Shown: in pieces, positions 1 through 5,259 of the stretch
How positions within the stretch are numbered: the first letter of the stretch is position 1
Layout of the letters: every line of letters starts with the position of its first letter
Virus record (IMG/VR): IMGVR_UViG_3300028844_005445
Location: 1 to 64,000 of that record
DNA length: 64,000 nucleotides
Source: a virus
Strand: one strand, 5' to 3'
Notes under the pieces: model-generated
Told to the model about the DNA's origin: nothing
What the model saw: the letters and a program-made list of their open reading frames with translations, nothing else
Databases searched by the model: none
Program-made: the position numbers and the translations under genes

Positions 1-9
1 ATCCATAAC

Positions 10-171
10 TTATTCTCCTTTATTGTAATCTGTAAATGAGTAATCTTCTACCATACTCACAACATTCTCCATAACATTATCAAACACCTCCTTTTCAGAT
101 TGATCTGAACAATCAAATTCTGATTTTTGGTACTCAATAAACTCTTTAACTAACTCTTTCAAATGATCCAT
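10..171 (-). CDS. small acidic protein, 53 aa
   Basis: No function is recognised. The 53-residue product starts MDHLKELVKEF and is acidic with an amphipathic N-terminal helix; it loosely resembles the products at 1117-1278 and 426-662 (a helix of LK..V..F type followed by an acidic stretch), so a small paralogous family is possible. The start is fixed by a consensus promoter whose -10 TACAAT lies exactly 6 nt upstream, implying a leaderless mRNA. The next gene of the operon begins with an ATG at position 6 behind a good ribosome-binding site (AAAGGAG) and runs off the window. Its place in a cluster of tiny early-type genes suggests a host-takeover role, but that is inference only. Confidence 0.6.
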   Translation of the reverse strand: MDHLKELVKEFIEYQKSEFDCSDQSEKEVFDNVMENVVSMVEDYSFTDYNKGE

Positions 172-177
172 AATTGT

Positions 178-206
178 ATTGTATTAAGATTTGATGAAAG
201 GGACAA
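178..206 (-). promoter_or_regulatory. sigma70-type promoter, leaderless
   Basis: On the minus strand: -35 TTGTCC (201-206), 17-bp spacer, -10 TACAAT (178-183), then 6 nt to the ATG at 171. It lies just after the stop codon of the upstream gene 208-375. Confidence 0.75.
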
Positions 207-207
207 C

Positions 208-375
208 TTATTTGTACAGAATATCACTAAACTCAATATTGAGGCTGTCTTTCAAGTCCTCATAAACAGCTATTCTAATTCCTTCTTCTCCATAACTGTC
301 ATAATCTCCACTCTTCTTCAAATCAGCTCTCATCTGATCCATCATATATTCTATCAATTCTTTCAACCTATCCAT
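208..375 (-). CDS. small acidic protein, 55 aa
   Basis: Hypothetical 55-residue protein beginning MDRLKELIEYMMDQMRADLK; helical and charged, with no motif that gives a function. It is preceded by a strong ribosome-binding site (GAAAGGAAAAG, 5-6 nt before the ATG), unlike the leaderless genes around it, and probably shares the transcript that starts upstream of 426-662. The N-terminus resembles that of the 10-171 product (MDxLKEL), supporting local duplication of small genes. Confidence 0.6.
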   Translation of the reverse strand: MDRLKELIEYMMDQMRADLKKSGDYDSYGEEGIRIAVYEDLKDSLNIEFSDILYK

Positions 376-388
376 AACTTTTCCTTTC

Positions 389-454
389 TTTATTAGTTAA
401 ACAATTTATCTACTTTCTTAATTTATTAGTTAAACAATTTATCTACTTTCTTAA
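389..454. repeat. perfect 33-bp tandem duplication
   Basis: Positions 389-421 and 422-454 are identical 33-bp units (11 codons). The second unit holds the last codons and stop of the minus-strand gene 426-662 (tail KKVDKLFN); the first lies in the gap before the ribosome-binding site of 208-375. The duplication therefore copied the end of a gene without changing its protein. Confidence 0.9.
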
Positions 455-662
455 CATCAATATCTTCTATTATCATATTAACATTACCCATCATATTCTC
501 TAATGTGTTTATCTCTAAACCCTCTCTTTCATTATCACAACATCTCTCCTCCATATCTTCCTCATCCATCTCTTTCAATTCTTTTAAAGATTGGAGATAG
601 AAAGTTTCAACAAATGAAGTGAAGTCTTCAAAACTTATATCCTTTTCAGTATCAATTATCAT
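426..662 (-). CDS. small acidic protein, 78 aa
   Basis: Hypothetical 78-residue, strongly acidic protein with an F.xFVETFY helix near the N-terminus and CC in the middle (EERCCDNE). No family recognised. The ATG at 662 lies 6 nt after a TATTAT -10 element, giving a leaderless start. It is the first gene of a leftward operon of tiny genes (then 208-375 and 10-171) and is divergent from the rightward cluster starting at 776. Its C-terminal codons lie in the 33-bp tandem duplication. Confidence 0.6.
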   Translation of the reverse strand: MIIDTEKDISFEDFTSFVETFYLQSLKELKEMDEEDMEERCCDNEREGLEINTLENMMGNVNMIIEDIDVKKVDKLFN

Positions 663-668
663 AATATT

Positions 669-697
669 ATAATAGTAAACATCTGAATAAAGGACAA
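669..697 (-). promoter_or_regulatory. sigma70-type promoter, leaderless
   Basis: Minus strand: -35 TTGTCC (692-697), 17 bp, -10 TATTAT (669-674), 6 nt, ATG at 662. It is back-to-back with the plus-strand promoter at 741-769, making 663-775 a divergent control region. Confidence 0.75.
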
Positions 698-740
698 CTT
701 TTCAGACCTTTTTTTTCAAGTCGCTCGCGTCCACTAAAAG

Positions 741-769
741 TTGCAGGTTTGATCAGTTTTCACTATTAT
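741..769 (+). promoter_or_regulatory. sigma70-type promoter, leaderless
   Basis: -35 TTGCAG (741-746), 17 bp containing GTTTGATCAG, -10 TATTAT (764-769), 6 nt, ATG at 776. The GTTTGATCAG core recurs in the promoter at 1478 and, with one change, at 2030. Confidence 0.8.
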
Positions 770-775
770 GTTAAT

Positions 776-880
776 ATGGAAAGAGAATATTACATCTTGC
801 AAGATCAAGAAGCAGCCAGTTATTGTTTGTGTTATGATGATGAGAATGGTGATAGAGTTGTTGTGTGTTGGTATTTGTAA
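776..880 (+). CDS. small protein, 34 aa, twin of the next gene
   Basis: A 34-residue product, MEREYYILQDQ...CLCYDDENGDRVVVCWYL, nearly a copy of the gene at 934-1053 (shared MEREYYI, YCLCYDD, RVVV). Its stop TAA stands where the twin has GAA (Glu), and the five downstream codons IRED plus stop are still present after it, so a single substitution has shortened this copy by five residues. The start is set by a leaderless promoter. Function unknown; the CxC motif and acidic loop could bind metal, but this is speculative. Confidence 0.6.
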   Translation: MEREYYILQDQEAASYCLCYDDENGDRVVVCWYL

Positions 881-898
881 ATTAGAGAGGACTAAAAG

Positions 899-927
899 TT
901 GTGCTTTTCTGTCAGAAGAGCTATTAT
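899..927 (+). promoter_or_regulatory. sigma70-type promoter, leaderless
   Basis: -35 TTGTGC (899-904), 17 bp, -10 TATTAT (922-927), 6 nt, ATG at 934. Confidence 0.75.
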
Positions 928-933
928 CTATAT

Positions 934-1053
934 ATGGAAAGAGAATATTACATAATGGAAGTTGAAGGAGAGGGATGTTATTGTTTATGTTATGATGATG
1001 TAGATGGTAATAGAGTAGTAGTAGATTGGGATTTAGAAATTAGAGAGGACTAA
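934..1053 (+). CDS. small protein, 39 aa, tandem paralogue
   Basis: A 39-residue protein, MEREYYIMEVEGEG then YCLCYDDVDGNRVVVDWDLEIRED. It is the intact member of a tandem pair with 776-880. The two copies keep identical promoter geometry (17-bp spacer, TATTAT, 6 nt, ATG), so promoter and gene were duplicated as one cassette. Short length, Cys-x-Cys and many acidic residues are all that can be said; no family recognised. Confidence 0.65.
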   Translation: MEREYYIMEVEGEGCYCLCYDDVDGNRVVVDWDLEIRED

Positions 1054-1056
1054 AAG

Positions 1057-1085
1057 TTGTCCTATTTACAGGGAGGGTTTAAAAT
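1057..1085 (+). promoter_or_regulatory. sigma70-type promoter with leader
   Basis: -35 TTGTCC (1057-1062), 17 bp, -10 TAAAAT (1080-1085). Unlike its neighbours it is followed by a leader of about 30 nt with a ribosome-binding site (AGAAAGGAAAG) before the ATG at 1117. Confidence 0.65.
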
Positions 1086-1116
1086 AAGATTTTAAATTAG
1101 TAAAGAAAGGAAAGTT

Positions 1117-1278
1117 ATGAGAGAAGAATTGAAAAAGATAGTTGAGAAGTTTTATAATAGTGAGTTGGAGAAGTATAAGGAGAGTAATGATGAGAGTGAA
1201 GAAGAATGTATGTGGAGTGTGAGTGAGTTTGTGGTGAGTGAGATAGATGAGATTTTGAGTGAAATTGTGGAGAAATAA
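1117..1278 (+). CDS. small acidic protein, 53 aa
   Basis: Hypothetical 53-residue protein (MREELKKIVEKFYNSELEKY...), highly charged and mostly helical, with a run of Glu/Asp/Ser in the middle. It starts behind a canonical ribosome-binding site, AAAGGAAAG, 5 nt before the ATG. It resembles the 10-171 product in layout. The next gene begins two bases after its stop, so the pair is an operon. No function is assigned. Confidence 0.6.
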   Translation: MREELKKIVEKFYNSELEKYKESNDESEEECMWSVSEFVVSEIDEILSEIVEK

Positions 1279-1280
1279 TT

Positions 1281-1430
1281 ATGAGAGAGAGATTTGATAA
1301 ATTGGTAGAGTGGATAGGAGATAAGATTGATAGAGGAGATCTGGATGAGTTTGATATAGGAGATTTTGAGAAGTTTAAGGAATATATTTTGAATTGGGAT
1401 GTGTTGAAGAGATGTGTTGTTGGGATGTAG
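1281..1430 (+). CDS. small acidic protein, 49 aa
   Basis: Hypothetical 49-residue protein starting MRERFDKLVEWIGDKIDRGD. It follows 1117-1278 by two bases with no ribosome-binding site of its own beyond GGAGAAA within the previous coding end, so translation is probably coupled. Strongly acidic with aromatic residues; no family recognised. Confidence 0.55.
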   Translation: MRERFDKLVEWIGDKIDRGDLDEFDIGDFEKFKEYILNWDVLKRCVVGM

Positions 1431-1477
1431 TTGTGGTTGGGATGAGATTGAATTTGTAGAAGATGTTTGAGAGAAAG

Positions 1478-1506
1478 TTGCAGGTTTGATCAGACGAGCA
1501 TACAAT
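1478..1506 (+). promoter_or_regulatory. sigma70-type promoter with leader
   Basis: -35 TTGCAG (1478-1483), 17 bp containing GTTTGATCAG and CGAGCA, -10 TACAAT (1501-1506). A leader of about 30 nt with GAAAGGAC precedes the ATG at 1543. Confidence 0.8.
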
Positions 1507-1542
1507 TAGGAATAATCAGATAACGAAAGGACAAGTTACAAT

Positions 1543-1875
1543 ATGGAATACAAAACATTACACGACATCAAAGCACGGGTCACAGCAAGATGGAAAAACC
1601 CGCGGTGCAAATTTCAACGAGGAGACCATGCACAGGTGAATGAGAAGGTGCTCAGAGCTGATGCTTGGGTGAGTGAAAAGAAGCAGCGCAAGTGCGGCAG
1701 CGTGGGCAAGGTGATCGCGGTGAGTTGTTTGGCAGATGGCAGAATACGCAACAATGGAGACAACGGACGCAGAACAGGTGCTCCGATGAGACAATTCACC
1801 AAGTATTATGTGCAGTTTGCCAATGGTGTGATATTGGGATACGAATCACATCATCTTGACCCGATCAAATTATAA
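1543..1875 (+). CDS. hypothetical protein, SH3/KOW-like C-terminal half
   Basis: A 110-residue basic protein. The segment around residues 50-105 (CGSVGKVIAVS ... YYVQFANGVILGYESHHLDPI) looks like a small SH3-like or KOW-type beta-barrel: a G-K-V-I/V strand, a Y-x-V-x-F strand and a final L-x-P. Such folds often bind nucleic acid or protein, but no specific family is recognised. Its base composition is less AT-biased than the adjacent tiny genes. The start follows the ribosome-binding site GAAAGGACAAG. Confidence 0.65.
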   Translation: MEYKTLHDIKARVTARWKNPRCKFQRGDHAQVNEKVLRADAWVSEKKQRKCGSVGKVIAVSCLADGRIRNNGDNGRRTGAPMRQFTKYYVQFANGVILGYESHHLDPIKL

Positions 1876-1876
1876 G

Positions 1877-1905
1877 TTGTCCTTCAGAACAAATTATAAG
1901 ATAAT
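1877..1905 (+). promoter_or_regulatory. sigma70-type promoter, leaderless
   Basis: -35 TTGTCC (1877-1882), 17 bp, -10 GATAAT (1900-1905), 6 nt, ATG at 1912. The -35 follows directly on the stop codon of 1543-1875. Confidence 0.75.
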
Positions 1906-1911
1906 ACAATT

Positions 1912-2040
1912 ATGGATAGAAAGACAGCATTACAACATTTGATCTGGAGAGAAGACAACTTGAGACTGTTCAGACCAGCAATCTTCAACTTGAAAAGACT
2001 CAACAGACTCAAACGAGAGCTAGAACAAGTTGCAGGTTAG
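1912..2040 (+). CDS. small basic protein, 42 aa
   Basis: A 42-residue basic, helical peptide, MDRKTALQHLIWREDNLRLF then RPAIFNLKRLNRLKRELEQVAG. It is recognisable as a gene because its ATG is exactly 6 nt downstream of a -10 element and because its last codons (GTT GCA GGT TAG) form the -35 region of the next promoter, a compact head-to-tail arrangement. Leu/Arg periodicity suggests an amphipathic helix; function unknown. Confidence 0.55.
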   Translation: MDRKTALQHLIWREDNLRLFRPAIFNLKRLNRLKRELEQVAG

Positions 2041-2058
2041 ATCAATCGAGCATACAAT
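2030..2058 (+). promoter_or_regulatory. sigma70-type promoter with leader
   Basis: -35 TTGCAG (2030-2035, overlapping the end of the previous gene), 17 bp with GTTAGATCAA and CGAGCA, -10 TACAAT (2053-2058); the ribosome-binding site AGAAAGGA precedes the ATG at 2093. Confidence 0.8.
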
Positions 2059-2092
2059 ACAATTTTAAATTAGTAGAGAAAGGATAGAGATT

Positions 2093-2215
2093 ATGGAAGA
2101 GAAGGAATTGAATGATGCAATCAACTTGCTTGTCAAGTACTTGACTGATGATGAGGTGGAGGAGATTGCGAGTGTTGATAATGGATTGATGGAGATTAGA
2201 GATCTAGTCAGATGA
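2093..2215 (+). CDS. small acidic protein, 40 aa
   Basis: A 40-residue acidic protein, MEEKELNDAINLLVKYLTDD then EVEEIASVDNGLMEIRDLVR. It starts behind GAGAAAGGATAGAG and its stop overlaps the next start (ATGA), so the two genes are translationally coupled. Looks like a compact helical protein; no family recognised. Confidence 0.6.
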   Translation: MEEKELNDAINLLVKYLTDDEVEEIASVDNGLMEIRDLVR

Positions 2216-2472
2216 GTGTGATAGTCAAAATAAATGGCAAGAGTGTCAGGAGTGGAATTGAATTCTATTTCGGATATGATGTGGAGAACATTTTACAAGT
2301 TCAAGATTATGTTGAACTGAACTACTCAAAAGAAGATTATAGAATGAGTGGTGGGTATGGTGATGATGTGATCAATTTTCTCAAGATCTATAATGTTGAA
2401 AAATATGATGCTGATGAGCAGTTGAAGGAGTTGATTGATTGTTGTGAAGGAGAAGGATGCTTTTATGAATAA
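2212..2472 (+). CDS. hypothetical protein, 86 aa
   Basis: An 86-residue acidic protein (MSVIVKINGKSVRSGIEFYF...) with beta-strand-like N-terminus, a Gly/Tyr-rich centre (MSGGYGDD) and a C-terminus rich in Cys/Glu (DCCEGEGCFYE). The start overlaps the stop of 2093-2215 (ATGA). No family recognised; the C-terminal CC...C could be a metal site or redox motif, which is speculation. Confidence 0.6.
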   Translation: MSVIVKINGKSVRSGIEFYFGYDVENILQVQDYVELNYSKEDYRMSGGYGDDVINFLKIYNVEKYDADEQLKELIDCCEGEGCFYE

Positions 2473-2473
2473 G

Positions 2474-2502
2474 TTGCACGATTGAACAATTGACCATACA
2501 AT
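2474..2502 (+). promoter_or_regulatory. sigma70-type promoter with leader
   Basis: -35 TTGCAC (2474-2479), 17 bp, -10 TACAAT (2497-2502), then a 29-nt leader with AGAAAGGA before the ATG at 2532. Confidence 0.75.
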
Positions 2503-2531
2503 AAGATTTTAACAAGAAAGGATTACAAGTT

Positions 2532-2735
2532 ATGTACACAATATTAAACAATCAAACCGCAGTCATAAACTGCGACGATTTACAAACAGCAATCAGGTTC
2601 GTTCAGAGTCTGGAGAGTGGATTGGACCGACTCAAGAGTCATTCACCATACACCATAGTCAAAGAGAGCAATCTGACAGATGCTGCTGGTGAGGCTGATG
2701 CGACAATCAGCAAACGAGATCTGTACAACCGATAA
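2532..2735 (+). CDS. hypothetical protein, 67 aa
   Basis: A 67-residue protein starting MYTILNNQTAVINCDDLQTA. The first 45 residues match the pattern of the next gene product (MYxI ... A..LV.SL...I...... I.K), so the two are tandem paralogues. Good ribosome-binding site AGAAAGGA. No known family. The pair sits in the early cluster, which hints at an early phage function only by position. Confidence 0.6.
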   Translation: MYTILNNQTAVINCDDLQTAIRFVQSLESGLDRLKSHSPYTIVKESNLTDAAGEADATISKRDLYNR

Positions 2736-2745
2736 TCAGAAAATG

Positions 2746-2886
2746 ATGTACAGCATAGTAGCAGACGGACGTGTGATTCATCAATGCCGATTCATGATCA
2801 CAGCAACTCAACTGGTCAACAGCCTCAAAACAATCATCGGAGTGGGACACTCGATCGAGATCAAACAAACAAAAGTTGACCTTTAA
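2746..2886 (+). CDS. hypothetical protein, 46 aa, paralogue of the previous gene
   Basis: A 46-residue protein, MYSIVADGRVIHQCRFMITA then TQLVNSLKTIIGVGHSIEIKQTKVDL. The start at 2746 is chosen by alignment with the 2532 gene product (MYTI/MYSI); an ATG three bases upstream is also possible. No clear ribosome-binding site, so coupling to the previous gene, which ends 10 nt earlier, is likely. Its final codons overlap the -35 of the next promoter. Confidence 0.5.
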   Translation: MYSIVADGRVIHQCRFMITATQLVNSLKTIIGVGHSIEIKQTKVDL

Positions 2887-2904
2887 CACAGCAGAGCGTA
2901 TAAT
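2876..2904 (+). promoter_or_regulatory. sigma70-type promoter with leader
   Basis: -35 TTGACC (2876-2881), 17 bp, -10 TATAAT (2899-2904). The leader is about 40 nt and carries CAAAGGAAAG before the ATG at 2951, which rules out the more upstream ATG at 2876 as the start. Confidence 0.8.
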
Positions 2905-2950
2905 AAGAAACAATCAGGCAATCAAGCCACAATCAAACCAAAGGAAAGTT

Positions 2951-3229
2951 ATGAAGAAGTCTCGCAAAGCAAAAGCATTTTATCAACTGTTCGACAAGAA
3001 CCAGAAGCCAGTCAACATCGACTTGAACAATTACAAAGTCGTTTGTACAGCAACTGGACAACGCAAACAGTTCTATCACAAGTACCTTCACAATCTGATT
3101 GTGGACAAATATCACAGCAACATTGATGTGTTCAGAAACACATATGTAATCAACAAATTGTATGCTCAGCTGGATCAATTGATTGCTGAGAAACAATCAC
3201 TAGAAACTCCACAACTCACAAACAAATAA
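2951..3229 (+). CDS. basic hypothetical protein, 92 aa
   Basis: A 92-residue, Lys/Gln-rich basic protein starting MKKSRKAKAFYQLFDKNQKP. Start chosen because it sits 5 nt after AAAGGAAAG and downstream of the -10 element; an upstream in-frame ATG (2876) overlaps the promoter. The composition suggests nucleic-acid binding, but no motif is recognised. It is the last gene of the early cluster and is followed by a strong intrinsic terminator. Confidence 0.65.
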   Translation: MKKSRKAKAFYQLFDKNQKPVNIDLNNYKVVCTATGQRKQFYHKYLHNLIVDKYHSNIDVFRNTYVINKLYAQLDQLIAEKQSLETPQLTNK

Positions 3230-3254
3230 CTTTCTTCCATAACTGATCCTAACC

Positions 3255-3294
3255 AGAGGCTGGTGAAATCGAAGTAGCCAGCCTCTCTTTTTTT
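3255..3294 (+). terminator. intrinsic terminator
   Basis: Perfect 9-bp stem AGAGGCTGG / CCAGCCTCT (3255-3263 with 3278-3286) followed by a run of seven T after one C. It closes the rightward early cluster. Confidence 0.85.
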
Positions 3295-3305
3295 AACTTT
3301 TATAG

Positions 3306-3334
3306 TCGACATTCACCACAACAGTTCGTACAAT
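3306..3334 (+). promoter_or_regulatory. sigma70-type promoter, leaderless
   Basis: -35 TCGACA (3306-3311), 17 bp, -10 TACAAT (3329-3334), 7 nt, ATG at 3342. Confidence 0.7.
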
Positions 3335-3341
3335 ATATATT

Positions 3342-3815
3342 ATGAAGACAATCACACTACTAGTTACGGCAATCGTTTTAGGATTGAGTGCGCATGCTGA
3401 TCAACAATTTGTTCCATCACATGCACTGGCAGCCAAGCTTCGATTTGAAGCATTAAGAGCAGGTGAGGATGCTAGTGAGTTCGACTACACTCGAGCTCAA
3501 GCTCCATTGACAGATGACACCAGAGCTGATCTGTATGCTGCTGAAGAGGCTCGTCGAAAGGCTCGTGTGGCTGAATTGTTAGGTGAGTATCAGAAGCAAT
3601 ATGAACAACATGTTGTGTTGAATGATCGTACTGAAGATGAACTGATCAATCTGATCAAGCAACTGGAACAAAAGATTGATGACCAACACAAACAAGCTGC
3701 AACTGAATCGTTGACTGATTCAACTTTGGCCAAAGCTGGCATCGGAGTTGGAGGATTGTTAGCAGGTTTGGCAGCAAGCGGTTTCATTTTCAGAACGCGC
3801 AAGTCGCTCAGCTAA
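3342..3815 (+). CDS. secreted, C-terminally anchored protein
   Basis: 157 residues. Residues 1-19 form a clear Sec signal peptide (MKTITLLVTAIVLGLSAHA, AHA cleavage site). The mature part is a charged Ala/Glu-rich helical, coiled-coil-like region (about 25-125), followed by a hydrophobic Gly/Ala segment (GIGVGGLLAGLAASGFIF, about 131-148) and a basic tail RTRKSLS, which together look like a C-terminal membrane anchor with the tail in the cytoplasm. It would therefore expose a helical domain in the periplasm. Role unknown; periplasmic or envelope modification of the infected cell is an inference. It is transcribed from its own leaderless promoter. Confidence 0.7.
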   Translation: MKTITLLVTAIVLGLSAHADQQFVPSHALAAKLRFEALRAGEDASEFDYTRAQAPLTDDTRADLYAAEEARRKARVAELLGEYQKQYEQHVVLNDRTEDELINLIKQLEQKIDDQHKQAATESLTDSTLAKAGIGVGGLLAGLAASGFIFRTRKSLS

Positions 3816-4010
3816 CAACACCGCTCTAGAGCCGACACTGGCTCAGAGACACGACCCTCTCTCAGACCACGGGTATCAAACTATGTGATATGAGCGGAGG
3901 GTTTGGTGTGTGCGAAAACGTGCATGGGAAAATTTTTTGCGCAATTTTTTTTGAGCTTTTGTATATAGCGTTTTGCCTCCCCTGTGACCTGAGCGTAGCG
4001 AATCTATCTG
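3816..4010. other. non-coding, structured spacer
   Basis: No credible ORF. It holds the palindrome GCTCTAGAGC (about 3822-3831), a long stem ACCCTC/GAGGGT (3854-3859 with 3897-3902) enclosing a small hairpin TATCA/TGATA, and then an AT tract around TTGCGCAA flanked by A and T runs (about 3930-3951) that could act as a terminator. The base composition is richer in G+C than its surroundings. It might be a terminator region or a small RNA; nothing decides this. Confidence 0.4.
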
Positions 4011-4039
4011 TTGCATTTCGGATCATTTGATGTTATAAT
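4011..4039 (+). promoter_or_regulatory. sigma70-type promoter, near-leaderless
   Basis: -35 TTGCAT (4011-4016), 17 bp, -10 TATAAT (4034-4039), 8 nt, ATG at 4048. Confidence 0.8.
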
Positions 4040-4047
4040 ATACACAT

Positions 4048-4413
4048 ATGCAGACTATCGACATCATTGGATACATCGCTGGATTCCTGGGTCTGATCGC
4101 GTGGATGCCACAGTTTCAGACCGTGTGGTTCAAACGATTACACCAGGGACTCGACTTGAGAACGTGCGGTTTTGTAGCCGCGGCCATATTGCTATGGAGT
4201 GTGTATGGATATCTGATCAACAGCTGGCCCGTGATGTGCAGCAACTGGATCAGTGGCATGATGGTGCTCAGCATCATATTCAGAGCGCGTCATCTGAGAC
4301 GGTCAGAACACAACAACGGACATGACACTCAAAAAATGGTGGAGAGCTACAACGGTTATGATCTCACCACCGAGGAACGTGATCAGTTGGATTTAAACGG
4401 AACGTTCAAATAA
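4048..4413 (+). CDS. SemiSWEET-like (PQ-loop) sugar transporter
   Basis: 121 residues. The first ~85 form one MtN3/PQ-loop triple-helix bundle: TM1 (IGYIAGFLGLIAWMPQF) ends in the hallmark Pro-Gln, followed by a basic loop (FKRLHQGLDL), TM2 with LWSVYGYLI, and TM3 containing the conserved Asn (CSNWISGMMVLSIIF). Length and order match bacterial SemiSWEETs (about 90 aa), which work as homodimers moving sugars across the inner membrane by facilitated diffusion. A polar 35-residue C-terminal tail is extra. PQ-loop relatives carry other small substrates, so the substrate is open. The next gene is a GT32 glycosyltransferase. The start is fixed by the -10 element 8 nt upstream. Confidence 0.8.
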   Translation: MQTIDIIGYIAGFLGLIAWMPQFQTVWFKRLHQGLDLRTCGFVAAAILLWSVYGYLINSWPVMCSNWISGMMVLSIIFRARHLRRSEHNNGHDTQKMVESYNGYDLTTEERDQLDLNGTFK

Positions 4414-4496
4414 CCGTGACAGGCGGCAGGCTTGATGTTGCTACGCAACGTTGCCGATGACCCGTCTTCTGATTATATAATAAACAGATAGATGTA

Positions 4497-5237
4497 ATGA
4501 AGATACCAAAAGTTATACATCAAACCTGGTACACATCAAAAGCTCATGATCAACTGGCCAGTAGAATTGAAGATACTAAAAAACAAAACCCCGGGTGGGA
4601 GTACAAGTTATGGAGCGATCGCGACATAATTGTATGGTTGAGAGACAACAATCTTCTAGAAGAACTGGACATGTTCGAAAGCATTCGCGTTGGACCAGCC
4701 AAGGCGGATTTGTTCAGAGTACTCCTGCTTTATCGGGAGGGTGGTTTTTATATGGATGTGGACAATTATTTAACTGAACCGATAGATGAGTTTTTGAATC
4801 CAGTAGCGGAATGCATGGTTGCTATGAACGGTCGTAAAGAGATAGATTTTTGTATATGTGCCGCGGTACCGGGGAATATTTACATAGAGAACACACTCAC
4901 CAGTATCACACAAAGACTAAGGGACCGGGTTGATGGTACTGCTTACCAGGTTACTGGGCCACCTAATTGGAGAAACACGAATTACAATAACAAGGAGAAC
5001 CATCCGCACCGGGAGTACAAAATACAAATAGTAGCTCAAGAAGCGCATAAAGACAAAGGCTGGGGTGATTATCCGCAAGACTTTGAGAAAACTCCTTCAA
5101 CGGATCATTGGTTACAACCAATAGGGTTCCATTACATAAAAGATCACATGCATTTGAACACACTTCCTAAGGACGTACCTATGGATAGACACAGATGGCA
5201 GTCCGCACGAGATGACAAAAGATCATTATATAAATAG
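4497..5237 (+). CDS. GT32-type glycosyltransferase (DXD family)
   Basis: 246 residues, a complete small Gly_transf_sug / OCH1-like glycosyltransferase. Visible hallmarks: N-terminal IPKVIHQTWYTS, then the donor-binding block AKADLFRVLLLYREGGFYMDVDNYL (about residues 73-97) with the DxD motif DVD that coordinates Mn and the nucleotide-sugar. It would transfer a hexose onto a glycan or lipid in the cytoplasm; acceptor and sugar cannot be read. A promoter-like TTGCCG...TATATAAT (about 4452-4482) precedes it, with the ATG about 15 nt downstream and no obvious ribosome-binding site. Its 3' end overlaps a late-type box TATAAATA (5229-5236). Confidence 0.85.
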   Translation: MKIPKVIHQTWYTSKAHDQLASRIEDTKKQNPGWEYKLWSDRDIIVWLRDNNLLEELDMFESIRVGPAKADLFRVLLLYREGGFYMDVDNYLTEPIDEFLNPVAECMVAMNGRKEIDFCICAAVPGNIYIENTLTSITQRLRDRVDGTAYQVTGPPNWRNTNYNNKENHPHREYKIQIVAQEAHKDKGWGDYPQDFEKTPSTDHWLQPIGFHYIKDHMHLNTLPKDVPMDRHRWQSARDDKRSLYK

Positions 5238-5246
5238 TGAACCTGG

Positions 5247-5254
5247 ACTAAATA
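5247..5254 (+). promoter_or_regulatory. late-type promoter box
   Basis: ACTAAATA followed 5 nt later by GTG at 5260; the same arrangement (ACTAAATA, 5 nt, GTG) occurs at 16279-16292. A consensus TATAAATA also lies at 5229-5236. Confidence 0.5.
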
Positions 5255-5259
5255 CTCAT

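Noticed and set aside
163-396. A 77-codon plus-strand frame rich in hydrophobic residues
   Set aside because: It is antisense to the minus-strand genes 10-171 and 208-375, which have proper promoters or ribosome-binding sites; the hydrophobic look comes from the AT-rich complement.
768-965. A 65-codon frame over the twin micro-genes
   Set aside because: It is out of frame with both twins, contradicts their promoters and does not resemble any neighbour.
1152-1505. A 117-codon minus-strand frame (Ser/Ile-rich)
   Set aside because: It is antisense to 1117-1278 and 1281-1430; its low-complexity composition results from the purine-rich plus strand.
3816-4010. A tRNA gene in the structured spacer
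   Set aside because: No cloverleaf with a T-loop GGTTCGA-type segment could be built.
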